From NCBI GenBank assembly GCA_002469605.1, contig DKMV01000090.1:1-6742 (forward strand): 6,742 nt of DNA, written 5' to 3'. A program made the position numbers and the translations under genes. Positions 1 through 6,742 of the stretch are shown here, piece after piece. The notes under the pieces are model-generated. The model had not been told where the DNA came from, searched no databases, and saw only the letters and a program-made list of their open reading frames with translations. Position 1 is the stretch's first letter, and the number at the start of each line of letters is the position of its first letter. This DNA is from Leclercia sp. UBA7405 (GTDB taxonomy: Bacteria > Pseudomonadota > Gammaproteobacteria > Enterobacterales > Enterobacteriaceae).

Positions 1-768
1 GAGTCTGTCTACTTTGCCCCTGTCGTCTATCCTGATATCGAAGCGTGGCAGCCACAGGGAAGGGTAATTTAGCCCTTCCTCGAGACGCATATTGTGGACA
101 GGGATGGTGGAAAATCCCAGCGCGGTAAGCTCGTGGTAATAGTGATATTCCGCTCTGAGAATATTACAGTCAATTTCCGTTCTGGCGCCTCTGGGATACT
201 TCACCAGGTAAGAGGCGTCCTGATTCCCGGGCTTGTTTTGCCAGGTATCTATCCAGACCGCGTTATCATCGCGACAGCGGAGCAATAATTTCGGCGCCTC
301 GCCGCCGGCACCGGTGGCACCGCCCGCTGCGGCACCCCTTTCCTGAGCGTAATCCAGAAAATCTGCCGCGCGGTTAATCACATCATCCACGGTGAATGTT
401 CTGCCGTCTGCCCCGGCATCGTAATCGGGAACCGACTCTTTTATACGCAGGTTGCCTACCGGAGACATGGTGCCATATTTCAGCAGAATAAAATTTTGCT
501 GGCCGACCGGCAGATCGCCAATATCAAGGAAATTGATCCAGTAGCGGCGGCTCGCGCCGCTGGGAATGATGTCATCGAAAAAGAGCGACACCGGGTTATT
601 CATCGAAACGGCGTGAGTATCGTCGCGATCCAGAAACTCGAGGGCATAGTCCAGTAAATACTCCACCCGGGTTATCTGCCAGTTATCGTTATCGCTTTCA
701 GGGAAGGTCAGTAAGGCGATATCAATCCACTCATCCTTCTGATAAGCCTGTATGGTTAATGTTTCCAT
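1..768 (-). CDS. HipA-family serine/threonine kinase, 3' part cut off by the window edge
   Basis: The frame is open for 256 codons from ATG 766-768 to base 1 without a stop, so the C-terminal part lies outside. HipA proteins are kinases; E. coli HipA phosphorylates glutamyl-tRNA synthetase and causes persistence. By alignment from memory with HipA, a glycine-rich loop lies at about residues 145-160 and ends GGEAPK, as in the YjjJ-like branch. The ATP-binding lysine is K190 in YLVKYP, followed by E207 in a helix RAEYHYYHEL and by LWLPRFD at 238-244 (LAVERFDR in HipA). The catalytic aspartates would be encoded beyond the left edge. The loop has no serine corresponding to the HipA autophosphorylation site Ser150. 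The first 140 residues are poorly recognisable. The start is chosen because GGGAG (774-778) sits 5 nt upstream; an in-frame ATG at 813 lies inside the promoter -10. No HipB-like gene precedes it. The family call is fairly sure; the target is unknown. Confidence 0.8.
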   Translation of the reverse strand, partial: METLTIQAYQKDEWIDIALLTFPESDNDNWQITRVEYLLDYALEFLDRDDTHAVSMNNPVSLFFDDIIPSGASRRYWINFLDIGDLPVGQQNFILLKYGTMSPVGNLRIKESVPDYDAGADGRTFTVDDVINRAADFLDYAQERGAAAGGATGAGGEAPKLLLRCRDDNAVWIDTWQNKPGNQDASYLVKYPRGARTEIDCNILRAEYHYYHELTALGFSTIPVHNMRLEEGLNYPSLWLPRFDIRIDDRGKVDRL

Positions 769-793
769 TAAATCTCCCGCCGCCTGAAACCCG

Positions 794-895
794 ATGAGTG
801 AAATATTACTCATTAATCGCCAGGCTGGCAATTAATGTAACTTATTTCACTCATTATTCGAGGATTGAGTAGCCAATGAGTGATATCCCACTCAT
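794..895. repeat. Three 20-bp operator-like dyads with exact 41-bp spacing
   Basis: Dyads of the form ATGAGT-N8-ACTCAT lie at 794-813, 835-854 (left half degenerate, ATGTAA) and 876-895. Start-to-start distance is 41 bp both times, close to four helical turns, which puts all three on one face of the DNA. Each right half continues as ACTCATTA. The third dyad extends to 8-bp arms (875-882 and 889-896). Number, symmetry and position over a hipA promoter resemble the multiple operators that HipB dimers bind in hipBA promoters (TATCC-N8-GGATA in E. coli), although the half-site sequence differs. The binding protein is not identified. Confidence 0.75.
803..831 (-). promoter_or_regulatory. Predicted sigma-70 promoter of the hipA-like gene
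   Basis: On the minus strand, -35 TTGCCA (826-831, 5 of 6 to consensus) and -10 TAATAT (803-808, 4 of 6) are separated by 17 bp. The predicted start is near 796, giving a leader of about 28 nt that contains the GGGAG ribosome binding site. The -10 lies inside the first of three 20-bp dyads and the -35 sits just beside the second, so a protein bound at the dyads should block RNA polymerase. This is inferred from sequence only. Confidence 0.55.
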
Positions 896-906
896 TATTA
901 AATCTG

Positions 907-2635
<1,729 letters not shown>

Positions 2636-2659
2636 GGCAAAGCCTCATAAGGATTAATG

Positions 2660-2709
2660 GATCGGTAGTGTACGGAGCCGCAACCGGTTTATATGTGACA
2701 GTGATCTCA
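2660..2709 (-). promoter_or_regulatory. CRP-dependent class II promoter of cdd
   Basis: A CRP site TGTGA-N6-TCTCA at 2694-2709 matches 9 of the 10 conserved bases. On the minus strand a -10 TACACT lies at 2667-2672, predicting a start at about 2660. The CRP centre (2701.5) is then at -41.5, the class II position, and there is no good -35, as expected for an activator-dependent promoter. E. coli cddP has a CRP site at the same place. The leader to the cdd ATG is about 25 nt. Confidence 0.75.
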
Positions 2710-2714
2710 TTATC

Positions 2715-2722
2715 TATGCAAC
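2715..2722 (-). promoter_or_regulatory. CytR-like octamer between the two CRP-like sites of cdd
   Basis: On the minus strand GTTGCATA matches the CytR octamer GTTGCATT at 7 of 8 bases. A weaker copy, GTTTCATA (2724-2731), lies in the same orientation next to it. In E. coli CytR binds cooperatively with CRP between the two CRP sites of cddP. Position and sequence fit that arrangement. Confidence 0.5.
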
Positions 2723-2743
2723 TTATGAAACGAAAATGAAAAA

Positions 2744-2759
2744 TGCGCGACGTGTCGCA
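2744..2759. promoter_or_regulatory. Weak second CRP-like site upstream of cdd
   Basis: TGCGC-N6-TCGCA keeps 6 of 10 conserved CRP bases. Its centre (2751.5) is at -91.5 from the predicted cdd start, where E. coli cddP has its upstream CRP site. The same bases also contain a GC-rich inverted repeat, GCGAC-gt-GTCGC (2747-2758), so the CRP reading is uncertain. Confidence 0.35.
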
Positions 2760-2763
2760 AATT

Positions 2764-3459
2764 TTAGCCCACTACCGCGAGGATAACCGGGAAGAGGAAG
2801 GGGGCGATGAGCGAGGTCATGATCCCGCAGATCACCAGCGCCAGCGAACTGAACGCCCCTTCCTGATAATCCAGCTCGGCACAGCGGGCGGTGCCCAGCG
2901 CGTGCGACGCGGTGCCCATCGCCAGCCCGCGGGCGGCTTTGGTGCGAATCCGCATCAGGTTCAGCAGGGTATGACCAAACACCGCGCCGAGGATCCCGAC
3001 AAAAATCACGCATACCGCGCTGATGGCCGGAATGCCGCCGATACTGCCGCCGACCGCCATGGCAATAGGCGTGGTCACCGATTTGGGCAAGATGGAGGCC
3101 GCTATCTCCGGCGAGGCGCCCATCAGCAGCGCCACCGTGGTACCGGTGGTCATCGCCACCACGCTGCCCACCAGGCAGATGGTGATAATGGATTTCCAGC
3201 GGGCGCGGATCTGGTGTAGCTGTTCATACAGCGGGAAGGCCAGCGCCACCACGGCGGGCTGCAACAGATCGTTTAGCACCTTGCTGCCGGCGAAATAATG
3301 TTCGTAGGAGATGCCCGTCACCAGCAGGAAAGGAATAATGACCACCATGGCGATCAGCAGCGGGTTCAGCAGCGGCATCTTAAAGCGAATGGCGAGCCGG
3401 CGTGCGGCAAAGAACACCGCCAGGGTCAACGGCAGCGACCACCAGATATTAGCCATCAT
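2764..3459 (-). CDS. yohK: YohK, LrgB-family inner-membrane protein
   Basis: The 231-aa product equals E. coli YohK in length and aligns end to end. LrgB-family proteins are multi-pass membrane partners of LrgA-type proteins; several hydrophobic segments are visible (for example about 5-20, 31-50, 93-113 and 205-230). The stretch [20 protein letters not shown], highly conserved in the family, is intact. In plants and bacteria the family is linked to export or uptake of small organic acids such as glycolate, pyruvate or 3-hydroxypropionate, and in Gram-positives to murein hydrolase control. For this gene the substrate is inferred only. The start overlaps the yohJ stop by 4 nt (ATGA), with AAAGGAG inside the end of yohJ, so translation is probably coupled. 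Confidence 0.95.
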   Translation of the reverse strand: MMANIWWSLPLTLAVFFAARRLAIRFKMPLLNPLLIAMVVIIPFLLVTGISYEHYFAGSKVLNDLLQPAVVALAFPLYEQLHQIRARWKSIITICLVGSVVAMTTGTTVALLMGASPEIAASILPKSVTTPIAMAVGGSIGGIPAISAVCVIFVGILGAVFGHTLLNLMRIRTKAARGLAMGTASHALGTARCAELDYQEGAFSSLALVICGIMTSLIAPFLFPVILAVVG

Positions 3460-3854
3460 TTTTTAGCTCCTTTCTGCCCAATAATCTTGCGTTCGCCGTG
3501 CACGATATGCGAACTCCAGCTCACCACCAGGAACACCACTAAGGTACTGATCAGGCAAGAGACAAGGATCGGGCCATACTGGGCTTTCAGTAGGTCGTAA
3601 TACTGCATTACTCCCACGCCGATGGGCACAAATAGCAGCGCCATATAGCGGATAAGCACCGAGCAGCCGGGTTCGACCCACTTTGCGGGCAGGATTTGCA
3701 GCCCCAGCAGCAAGAACAGCAGCAGCATGCCGATAATGCTGCCGGGAATGGTGATAGGCAGCAGCGAGGCGATAAAAATCCCCGCGTACAGGCAGAGATA
3801 AATAAGAATGAAAGCGCGGAGGTAATGCCAGACGGTAATCAGTGATTTACTCAT
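3456..3854 (-). CDS. yohJ: YohJ, LrgA/CidA-family holin-like membrane protein
   Basis: The 132-aa product matches E. coli YohJ over its full length. Four hydrophobic segments are visible at about residues 11-31, 35-55, 66-84 and 93-113, with short charged ends, the usual LrgA/CidA topology. It presumably forms one membrane complex with YohK; in E. coli the pair has been linked to 3-hydroxypropionate transport and tolerance, which I recall from the literature and cannot test here. The start ATG 3852-3854 is chosen over an in-frame ATG 12 codons upstream: it gives the family N-terminus MSKxL and has AGGGG 8 nt upstream, while the upstream ATG overlaps the best -10 element. Confidence 0.95.
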   Translation of the reverse strand: MSKSLITVWHYLRAFILIYLCLYAGIFIASLLPITIPGSIIGMLLLFLLLGLQILPAKWVEPGCSVLIRYMALLFVPIGVGVMQYYDLLKAQYGPILVSCLISTLVVFLVVSWSSHIVHGERKIIGQKGAKK

Positions 3855-3881
3855 GGTGAAAGCCCCTGAAGAAACGCATTC

Positions 3882-3919
3882 ATCATACAATTAAACCTGG
3901 AAACGTGCTACGGATCACA
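3882..3919 (-). promoter_or_regulatory. Possible yohJK promoter with CRP-like site
   Basis: On the minus strand a -10 TATGAT (3882-3887, 5 of 6) predicts a start near 3875. Upstream, TGTGA-N6-GCACG (3904-3919) matches 8 of 10 CRP bases. Its centre (3911.5) would be at about -36.5 rather than -41.5, and no good -35 is present. CRP control is therefore only a suggestion. Confidence 0.35.
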
Positions 3920-3981
3920 TCATGAATTTTGAGCATACCAGACATTCCATTCTGGCACGTCGGCCATTTCCACAAACAGAG

Positions 3982-4010
3982 GTGACATTGCGGCGACGAA
4001 AATATACGAT
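3982..4010 (+). promoter_or_regulatory. Possible promoter of the parD-like/map-like operon
   Basis: A -35-like GTGACA (3982-3987, 5 of 6) and a -10-like TACGAT (4005-4010, 4 of 6) are 17 bp apart, predicting a start near 4017. The leader would be about 23 nt. It diverges from the yohJ promoter in the 185-bp gap between the two start codons, so the two operons may share regulators. Confidence 0.4.
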
Positions 4011-4011
4011 T

Positions 4012-4042
4012 CATATATAAACCATAACGGAGTGTATATATG
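4012..4042 (+). repeat. 8-bp inverted repeat enclosing the ribosome binding site of the parD-like gene
   Basis: CATATATA (4012-4019) and TATATATG (4035-4042) are perfect inverted repeats. The right arm contains the ATG start, and the 15-nt spacer holds the GGAG ribosome binding site (4029-4032). It could be an operator for the ribbon-helix-helix protein encoded next, or, if transcription starts upstream of it, an RNA hairpin that modulates initiation. The predicted start near 4017 would include only part of the left arm. The arms are A/T-only apart from their end bases, so chance is a real alternative. Confidence 0.4.
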
Positions 4043-4258
4043 GGTATCGTAAAAATCTCCGATCTGCTGCATGACGACATCCGTGACGCCAGTAAAGCCA
4101 TGTCACGCTCGGTCAACGCGCAGGCCGAATACTGGATCCGCCTCGGCATGATGAGCGAGCTCTACCCCGAACTTAATCATCAGCAGATCAAAATGATGAT
4201 GCTGAAATCCGGCTCCGACCGTTTACTGGAGGTGATCAATGCCATCAATTCTCATTAA
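4040..4258 (+). CDS. ParD-like ribbon-helix-helix protein (putative antitoxin or regulator)
   Basis: The 72-aa product fits the ParD_like family of small ribbon-helix-helix proteins: a short N-terminal strand (GIVKISD, residues 2-8), helix A (about 9-21, HDDIRDASKAMSR) and helix B (about 24-40, SVNAQAEYWIRLGMMSEL), followed by a charged, methionine-rich tail (about 46-72). RHH antitoxins dimerise, bind operator DNA with the strand, and neutralise a toxin with the tail. Here the partner is not a RelE/ParE toxin but a methionine aminopeptidase gene that starts inside the last seven codons. The start is supported by GGAG 7 nt upstream. Absent from this place in E. coli K-12 as I remember it. The fold is likely; an antitoxin role is inferred from family name only, and a plain autoregulator or an enzyme-binding subunit is equally possible. 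Confidence 0.85.
   Translation: MGIVKISDLLHDDIRDASKAMSRSVNAQAEYWIRLGMMSELYPELNHQQIKMMMLKSGSDRLLEVINAINSH
4228..4237 (+). promoter_or_regulatory. Very strong Shine-Dalgarno of the map-like gene, inside the parD-like gene
   Basis: GGAGGTGATC is complementary over 10 consecutive bases to the 3' end of 16S rRNA, and GGAGG is 6 nt from the ATG at 4239. It lies within codons of the parD-like tail. It fixes the downstream start and predicts more translation of the enzyme than of the upstream protein. Confidence 0.8.
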
Positions 4259-5018
4259 AACCGCCGATGAGCTGGCCCGTCAGCGCCATGCCGGCGAGCT
4301 GCTGGCCTCGGTCTTTGCCATGCTGGATGAGTTTATCCAGCCCGGCGTTACCACCATGGAGATCAACGACCGGGCCGAGGCCTTTATCGTTAACGAACTC
4401 CACTCGCGCCCCGCCAGCAAGGGGCAGTATGACTACCCCTACGTGCTCAACACCTCGGTCAATGAGGTGGTGTGTCACGGCATTCCAAAAGTATCGGAGC
4501 ACCTGAAGTCCGGCGCCATCGTCAACGTGGATATCACCCTTGAAAAAGACGGCATGATTGCCGACTCCAGTAAAATGTACCTGATTGGCGATGTATCGCC
4601 GCTGGCGCGTCGGCTGGTAAAAGCCACCTACGAGGGGATGTGGAAAGGTATTAAGGCGGTGAAGCCGGGCGCGACCCTGGGGGATATTGGCCATGCTATT
4701 CAGTCTTATGTCGAAAGCCACGGCTACAGCGTCGTGCGGGAGTATTGCGGGCACGGCATCGGCAAAGAGATGCACGAAGAGCCACAGGTGCTGCACTACG
4801 GCAAACCCGGCGAAGGACCAGTACTGCAGGAGGGGATGGTCTTTACCATCGAGCCGATGATCAACCAGGGCGACAGCCGGACCAAAACCAAAAAGGATGG
4901 CTGGACGGTGGTCACCCGGGATAAAAAACTCTCCGCCCAGTGGGAGCACACCGTTGCCGTTACGGCGGACGGTTTTGAGGTGCTGACCCTGCGCGGCGAG
5001 GAGAGCGTGCCGGCGTAA
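4239..5018 (+). CDS. Type I methionine aminopeptidase paralogue with an altered substrate pocket
   Basis: The 259-aa product is a pita-bread-fold metalloprotease close to E. coli Map (264 aa) and would remove N-terminal methionine from new proteins in the cytosol. All metal ligands are present: D98, D109, H172, E205, E236; so are catalytic H80 and H179. Aligned to E. coli Map, however, residues of the methionine side-chain pocket differ: C59 is S60, Y62 is Q63, C70 is N71 and F177 is M178, while Y65 (Y66) and W221 (W222) are kept. This suggests an active enzyme with shifted specificity or inhibitor response. The essential map gene normally sits beside rpsB, so this is probably a second copy. 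It overlaps the parD-like gene by 20 nt, which implies coupled translation. Whether it acts as a toxin, a backup MetAP or a specialised peptidase cannot be told from sequence. Confidence 0.92.
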   Translation: MPSILIKTADELARQRHAGELLASVFAMLDEFIQPGVTTMEINDRAEAFIVNELHSRPASKGQYDYPYVLNTSVNEVVCHGIPKVSEHLKSGAIVNVDITLEKDGMIADSSKMYLIGDVSPLARRLVKATYEGMWKGIKAVKPGATLGDIGHAIQSYVESHGYSVVREYCGHGIGKEMHEEPQVLHYGKPGEGPVLQEGMVFTIEPMINQGDSRTKTKKDGWTVVTRDKKLSAQWEHTVAVTADGFEVLTLRGEESVPA

Positions 5019-5024
5019 CAGGGC

Positions 5025-5053
5025 TTTCCACGCTCCGGGAGAGCGGCTACTAT
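5025..5053 (+). promoter_or_regulatory. Predicted dusC promoter
   Basis: TTTCCA (5025-5030, 4 of 6) and TACTAT (5048-5053, 4 of 6) are 17 bp apart, predicting a start near 5060. A T6 tract (5062-5067) follows. With the imperfect GC-rich inverted bases at 5031-5059 it might also act as a weak terminator for the upstream operon. The dusC ribosome binding site is a modest AGGT 7 nt before the ATG. Confidence 0.45.
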
Positions 5054-5081
5054 AGCGCCTCTTTTTTCACAGGTACGAATA

Positions 5082-6014
5082 ATGCGTGTATTACTGGCGC
5101 CAATGGAAGGCGTGCTCGACGCGCTGGTGCGCGAGCTGCTGACCGGGGTTAACGATTACGATCTCTGCATCACCGAGTTTTTGCGGGTGGTCGATATGCT
5201 GTTGCCGGTAAAAGCGTTTTACAGACTCTGCCCGGAGCTGCATAACCAGAGCCGCACCCCCTCCGGCACCCTGGTACGGGTGCAGCTTTTAGGCCAGTAT
5301 CCCGAGTGGCTGGCGGAAAACGCCGCCCGGGCGGTGGAGCTGGGGTCGTACGGCGTGGATCTCAACTGCGGCTGCCCGTCCAAACTGGTTAACGGCAGCG
5401 GCGGAGGGGCAACCCTGCTGAAAGATCCCGAGCTTATCTATCGCGGCGCAAAAGCGATGCGCGAGGCGGTGCCTGCCCATCTGCCGGTGACGGTAAAAGT
5501 GCGCCTGGGCTGGGACAGCAGCGATCGCCAGTTTGAGATTGCAGACGCGGTGCAGCAGGCGGGCGCCAGCGAGATGGTGGTGCACGGGCGTACCAAAGAG
5601 GATGGCTATAAAGCCGAGCGCATCAACTGGCAGGCGATAGGCGAGATCCGCAAGCGTCTCTCTATTCCGGTGATCGCCAATGGTGAAATCTGGGATTACG
5701 CCAGCGCTCAGGCCTGCATGGCGGCCACCGGCTGCGATGCGGTAATGATTGGCCGCGGCGCGCTGAACGTGCCCAACCTGAGCCGGGTGATTAAATACAA
5801 CGAGCCGCGCATGCCCTGGCCGGAGGTGGTGCAGCTGCTGCAAAAGTATGTCCAGCTGGAAAAACAGGGGGATACCGGGCTTTATCACGTCGCGCGGATC
5901 AAACAGTGGCTGGGCTATTTGCGTAAAGAGTACGCTGAAGCAACGGGCTTATTTACCAAAGTGCGGGAGTTGAAAACCTCGAAGGATATTTCCGCGGCTA
6001 TTTTGGCACTCTGA
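5082..6014 (+). CDS. dusC: tRNA-dihydrouridine synthase C
   Basis: The 310-aa product aligns with E. coli DusC (315 aa) from the first residue ([13 protein letters not shown]) and ends a few residues earlier. DusC is an FMN-dependent enzyme that reduces U16 in the D-loop of tRNAs using NADPH. The TIM barrel carries the catalytic cysteine C98 in NCGCPS, with FMN and phosphate-binding stretches KVRLGW (139-144), VVHGRT (166-171), VIANGEI (197-203) and MIGRGAL (222-228). The helical tRNA-binding domain follows, with the conserved [19 protein letters not shown]. It has its own promoter in the 63-bp gap after the map-like gene and is transcribed in the same direction, so some read-through from that operon is possible. 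Confidence 0.97.
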   Translation: MRVLLAPMEGVLDALVRELLTGVNDYDLCITEFLRVVDMLLPVKAFYRLCPELHNQSRTPSGTLVRVQLLGQYPEWLAENAARAVELGSYGVDLNCGCPSKLVNGSGGGATLLKDPELIYRGAKAMREAVPAHLPVTVKVRLGWDSSDRQFEIADAVQQAGASEMVVHGRTKEDGYKAERINWQAIGEIRKRLSIPVIANGEIWDYASAQACMAATGCDAVMIGRGALNVPNLSRVIKYNEPRMPWPEVVQLLQKYVQLEKQGDTGLYHVARIKQWLGYLRKEYAEATGLFTKVRELKTSKDISAAILAL

Positions 6015-6062
6015 TTTTAGTTGCAGAGAGGCCGCTCGCGGGCGGTATGCTGAAAGATAAAC

Positions 6063-6087
6063 CCCGGCAGGCAGCGCGCCTGCCGGG
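6063..6087. repeat. REP-like GC hairpin between convergent dusC and yohP
   Basis: The 10-bp perfect arms CCCGGCAGGC (6063-6072) and GCCTGCCGGG (6078-6087) flank a 5-nt loop. There is no T-tract on either side. Its place between convergent genes, 7 bp beyond the yohP stop, and its general look (AACCCCGG...CCGGGCTA) resemble the REP/BIME palindromes of enterobacteria, which stabilise mRNA ends and can act as Rho-linked or bidirectional terminators. Only one unit is present in the window. Confidence 0.6.
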
Positions 6088-6094
6088 CTATACG

Positions 6095-6178
6095 TCAGAA
6101 AATCATCTTAAAGACGCCCGTCACCACCAGTAAGCCAATCAGAAATATAATCAAAATTACCCAAAGTAAAATTTTCAT
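6095..6178 (-). CDS. yohP: YohP, 27-residue inner-membrane protein
   Basis: The minus-strand frame encodes 27 residues beginning MKILLWVILI and ending GVFKMIF, differing from E. coli YohP by only a couple of conservative changes. Nearly the whole chain (about residues 4-22) is one hydrophobic helix with a lysine near each end. E. coli YohP is a verified small membrane protein, inserted after translation with help of SRP and SecYEG or YidC, and its mRNA is reported to go to the membrane. Its cellular role is not known. The start is supported by GAGGGAG 6 nt upstream. It is transcribed divergently from yohF. Confidence 0.93.
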   Translation of the reverse strand: MKILLWVILIIFLIGLLVVTGVFKMIF

Positions 6179-6255
6179 CGCCAACTCCCTCGTTTATGTG
6201 TCTGTCATTAACAAGTGTAGCAAGCGTGACAAAAGCAGCCTGAATTTACTGAAGT

Positions 6256-6266
6256 TCTATACTTAA
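6256..6266 (+). promoter_or_regulatory. RpoS-type extended -10 element in front of yohF
   Basis: TCTATACTTAA matches the published sigma-S -10 consensus KCTAYRCTTAA at all 11 positions. There is no good sigma-70 -35 at 16-18 bp, which RpoS promoters tolerate. The predicted start is near 6270, leaving a short leader that carries GGAGG (6283-6287). Stationary-phase or stress expression of yohF is the inference. Confidence 0.6.
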
Positions 6267-6292
6267 CTCTTTTCTTTCCTTTGGAGGTGAGT

Positions 6293-6742
6293 ATGACGGC
6301 AGCACAACGAGTCGCAATTGTGACCGCATCAGATTCCGGTATTGGCAAAACCACGGCGCTGATGCTGGCCGAGCGCGGGTTTGATATCGGCGTAACCTGG
6401 CATTCGGACGAAGAGGGGGCGGCGCAAACCTGCCGCGAAATAGAAGCGCTGGGACGCCGCGCCGAGGCTATCCATCTGGATTTAAGCCATCTGCCGGAAG
6501 GGGCGGAGGCCATCAAAACCTTAATTTCGCGCTTTGGCCGGCTGGACGTGCTGGTAAACAACGCCGGGGCGATGACCAAAGCACCTTTCCTGGAGATGGA
6601 GTTTGACCAGTGGCGGTCGATATTTACCGTGGACGTGGACGGGGCGCTGCTCTGTTCGCAAATCGCCGCCCGGCAGATGGTTAAACAGGGGCAGGGCGGG
6701 CGCATTGTGAATATCACCTCGGTGCATGAGCACACCCCGCTG
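6293..6742 (+). CDS. yohF: YohF-like short-chain dehydrogenase/reductase, 3' part beyond the window
   Basis: The first 150 codons are present and closely match E. coli YohF (253 aa), whose N-terminus is two residues shorter. YohF is a classical SDR oxidoreductase using NAD(P)H; its physiological substrate is not established (diacetyl/acetoin-type reduction has been suggested for the family). The Rossmann motif reads TASDSGIG (11-18) with alanine in place of the first glycine of TGxxxGxG, as also in E. coli YohF. NNAG is at 89-92 and the first active-site residue, S143, lies in NITSVHEH. The YxxxK catalytic pair falls beyond the right edge. ATG 6293-6295 has GGAGG 5 nt upstream. It diverges from yohP across a 114-bp gap. 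Confidence 0.93.
   Translation, partial: MTAAQRVAIVTASDSGIGKTTALMLAERGFDIGVTWHSDEEGAAQTCREIEALGRRAEAIHLDLSHLPEGAEAIKTLISRFGRLDVLVNNAGAMTKAPFLEMEFDQWRSIFTVDVDGALLCSQIAARQMVKQGQGGRIVNITSVHEHTPL

Noticed and set aside
94..288. 64-codon plus-strand frame near the left edge
   Set aside because: It is antisense to the open minus-strand HipA-family frame, has no recognisable features, and the minus-strand product has clear family motifs.
794..895. 41-bp repeats as a tiny CRISPR-like array
   Set aside because: Only the dyad bases repeat, the parts between differ partly and are short, no cas genes are near, and the position over a promoter fits operators better.
3855..3890. Longer yohJ start adding 12 residues
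   Set aside because: That ATG overlaps the best -10 element and lacks the family N-terminus; the ATG at 3854 has a proper ribosome binding site.
3938..3955. CCAGA-N8-TCTGG dyad between yohJ and the parD-like gene
   Set aside because: The arms are only 5 bp, and it has no clear position relative to either promoter; kept out as a feature for lack of support.
4245..4949. 234-codon minus-strand frame opposite the map-like gene
   Set aside because: It is a GC-driven shadow of the aminopeptidase frame; the plus-strand product has all catalytic residues.
5289..5888. 199-codon minus-strand frame opposite dusC
   Set aside because: It is antisense to a fully conserved DusC and shows no family features of its own.
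6208..6735. 175-codon minus-strand frame opposite yohF
   Set aside because: It is antisense to the SDR gene and would run against the yohF ribosome binding site and promoter; no motif is seen.

Overview
The window is chromosomal DNA from a member of the Enterobacteriaceae, most like Enterobacter, Klebsiella, Leclercia or a close relative. Cdd, YohK, YohJ, DusC, YohP, SanA and YohF all read as near-identical relatives of the E. coli K-12 proteins, and from memory they occur in the same relative order as E. coli yohF-yohP-dusC-yohJ-yohK-cdd-sanA, shown here in inverted orientation. The species cannot be fixed from the sequence alone. No rRNA, tRNA, IS element or CRISPR array is visible, and no stretch over 300 bases lacks a gene.

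Left part (1-906): a HipA-family kinase gene on the minus strand, cut by the left edge. It is open from its start at 768 to base 1 with no stop. Between it and sanA lie three 20-bp dyads of the form ATGAGT-N8-ACTCAT, spaced exactly 41 bp apart. One of them covers the -10 of a good sigma-70-like promoter for the kinase. No HipB-type partner gene is present upstream.

Middle part (907-3854), all on the minus strand: yohJ-yohK (LrgA/LrgB-like membrane pair with a 4-nt overlap), then cdd (cytidine deaminase), then sanA (envelope-barrier protein). The cdd upstream region keeps the CRP/CytR layout known from E. coli: a CRP site centred at -41.5 from the predicted start, a CytR-like octamer above it, and a weak second CRP-like site near -91.5.

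Right part (3855-6742): a two-gene operon on the plus strand, inserted relative to E. coli between yohJ and dusC. A 72-aa ParD-like ribbon-helix-helix protein overlaps by 20 nt a 259-aa type I methionine aminopeptidase paralogue. The paralogue keeps all five metal ligands and both catalytic histidines, but four of the residues that line the methionine side-chain pocket in E. coli Map differ. This pair is the best candidate in the window for an undescribed system. It is followed by dusC (tRNA dihydrouridine synthase), a REP-like hairpin, the 27-aa membrane protein gene yohP (minus strand), and the 5' part of yohF (SDR oxidoreductase, plus strand, cut by the right edge) with an RpoS-type -10 element in front.

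The conserved core genes are housekeeping or envelope functions (pyrimidine salvage, tRNA modification, membrane proteins). The two accessory units, the HipA-like kinase and the ParD-like/MetAP pair, sit at the two ends of the yohJK-cdd-sanA block and both resemble parts of toxin-antitoxin systems.
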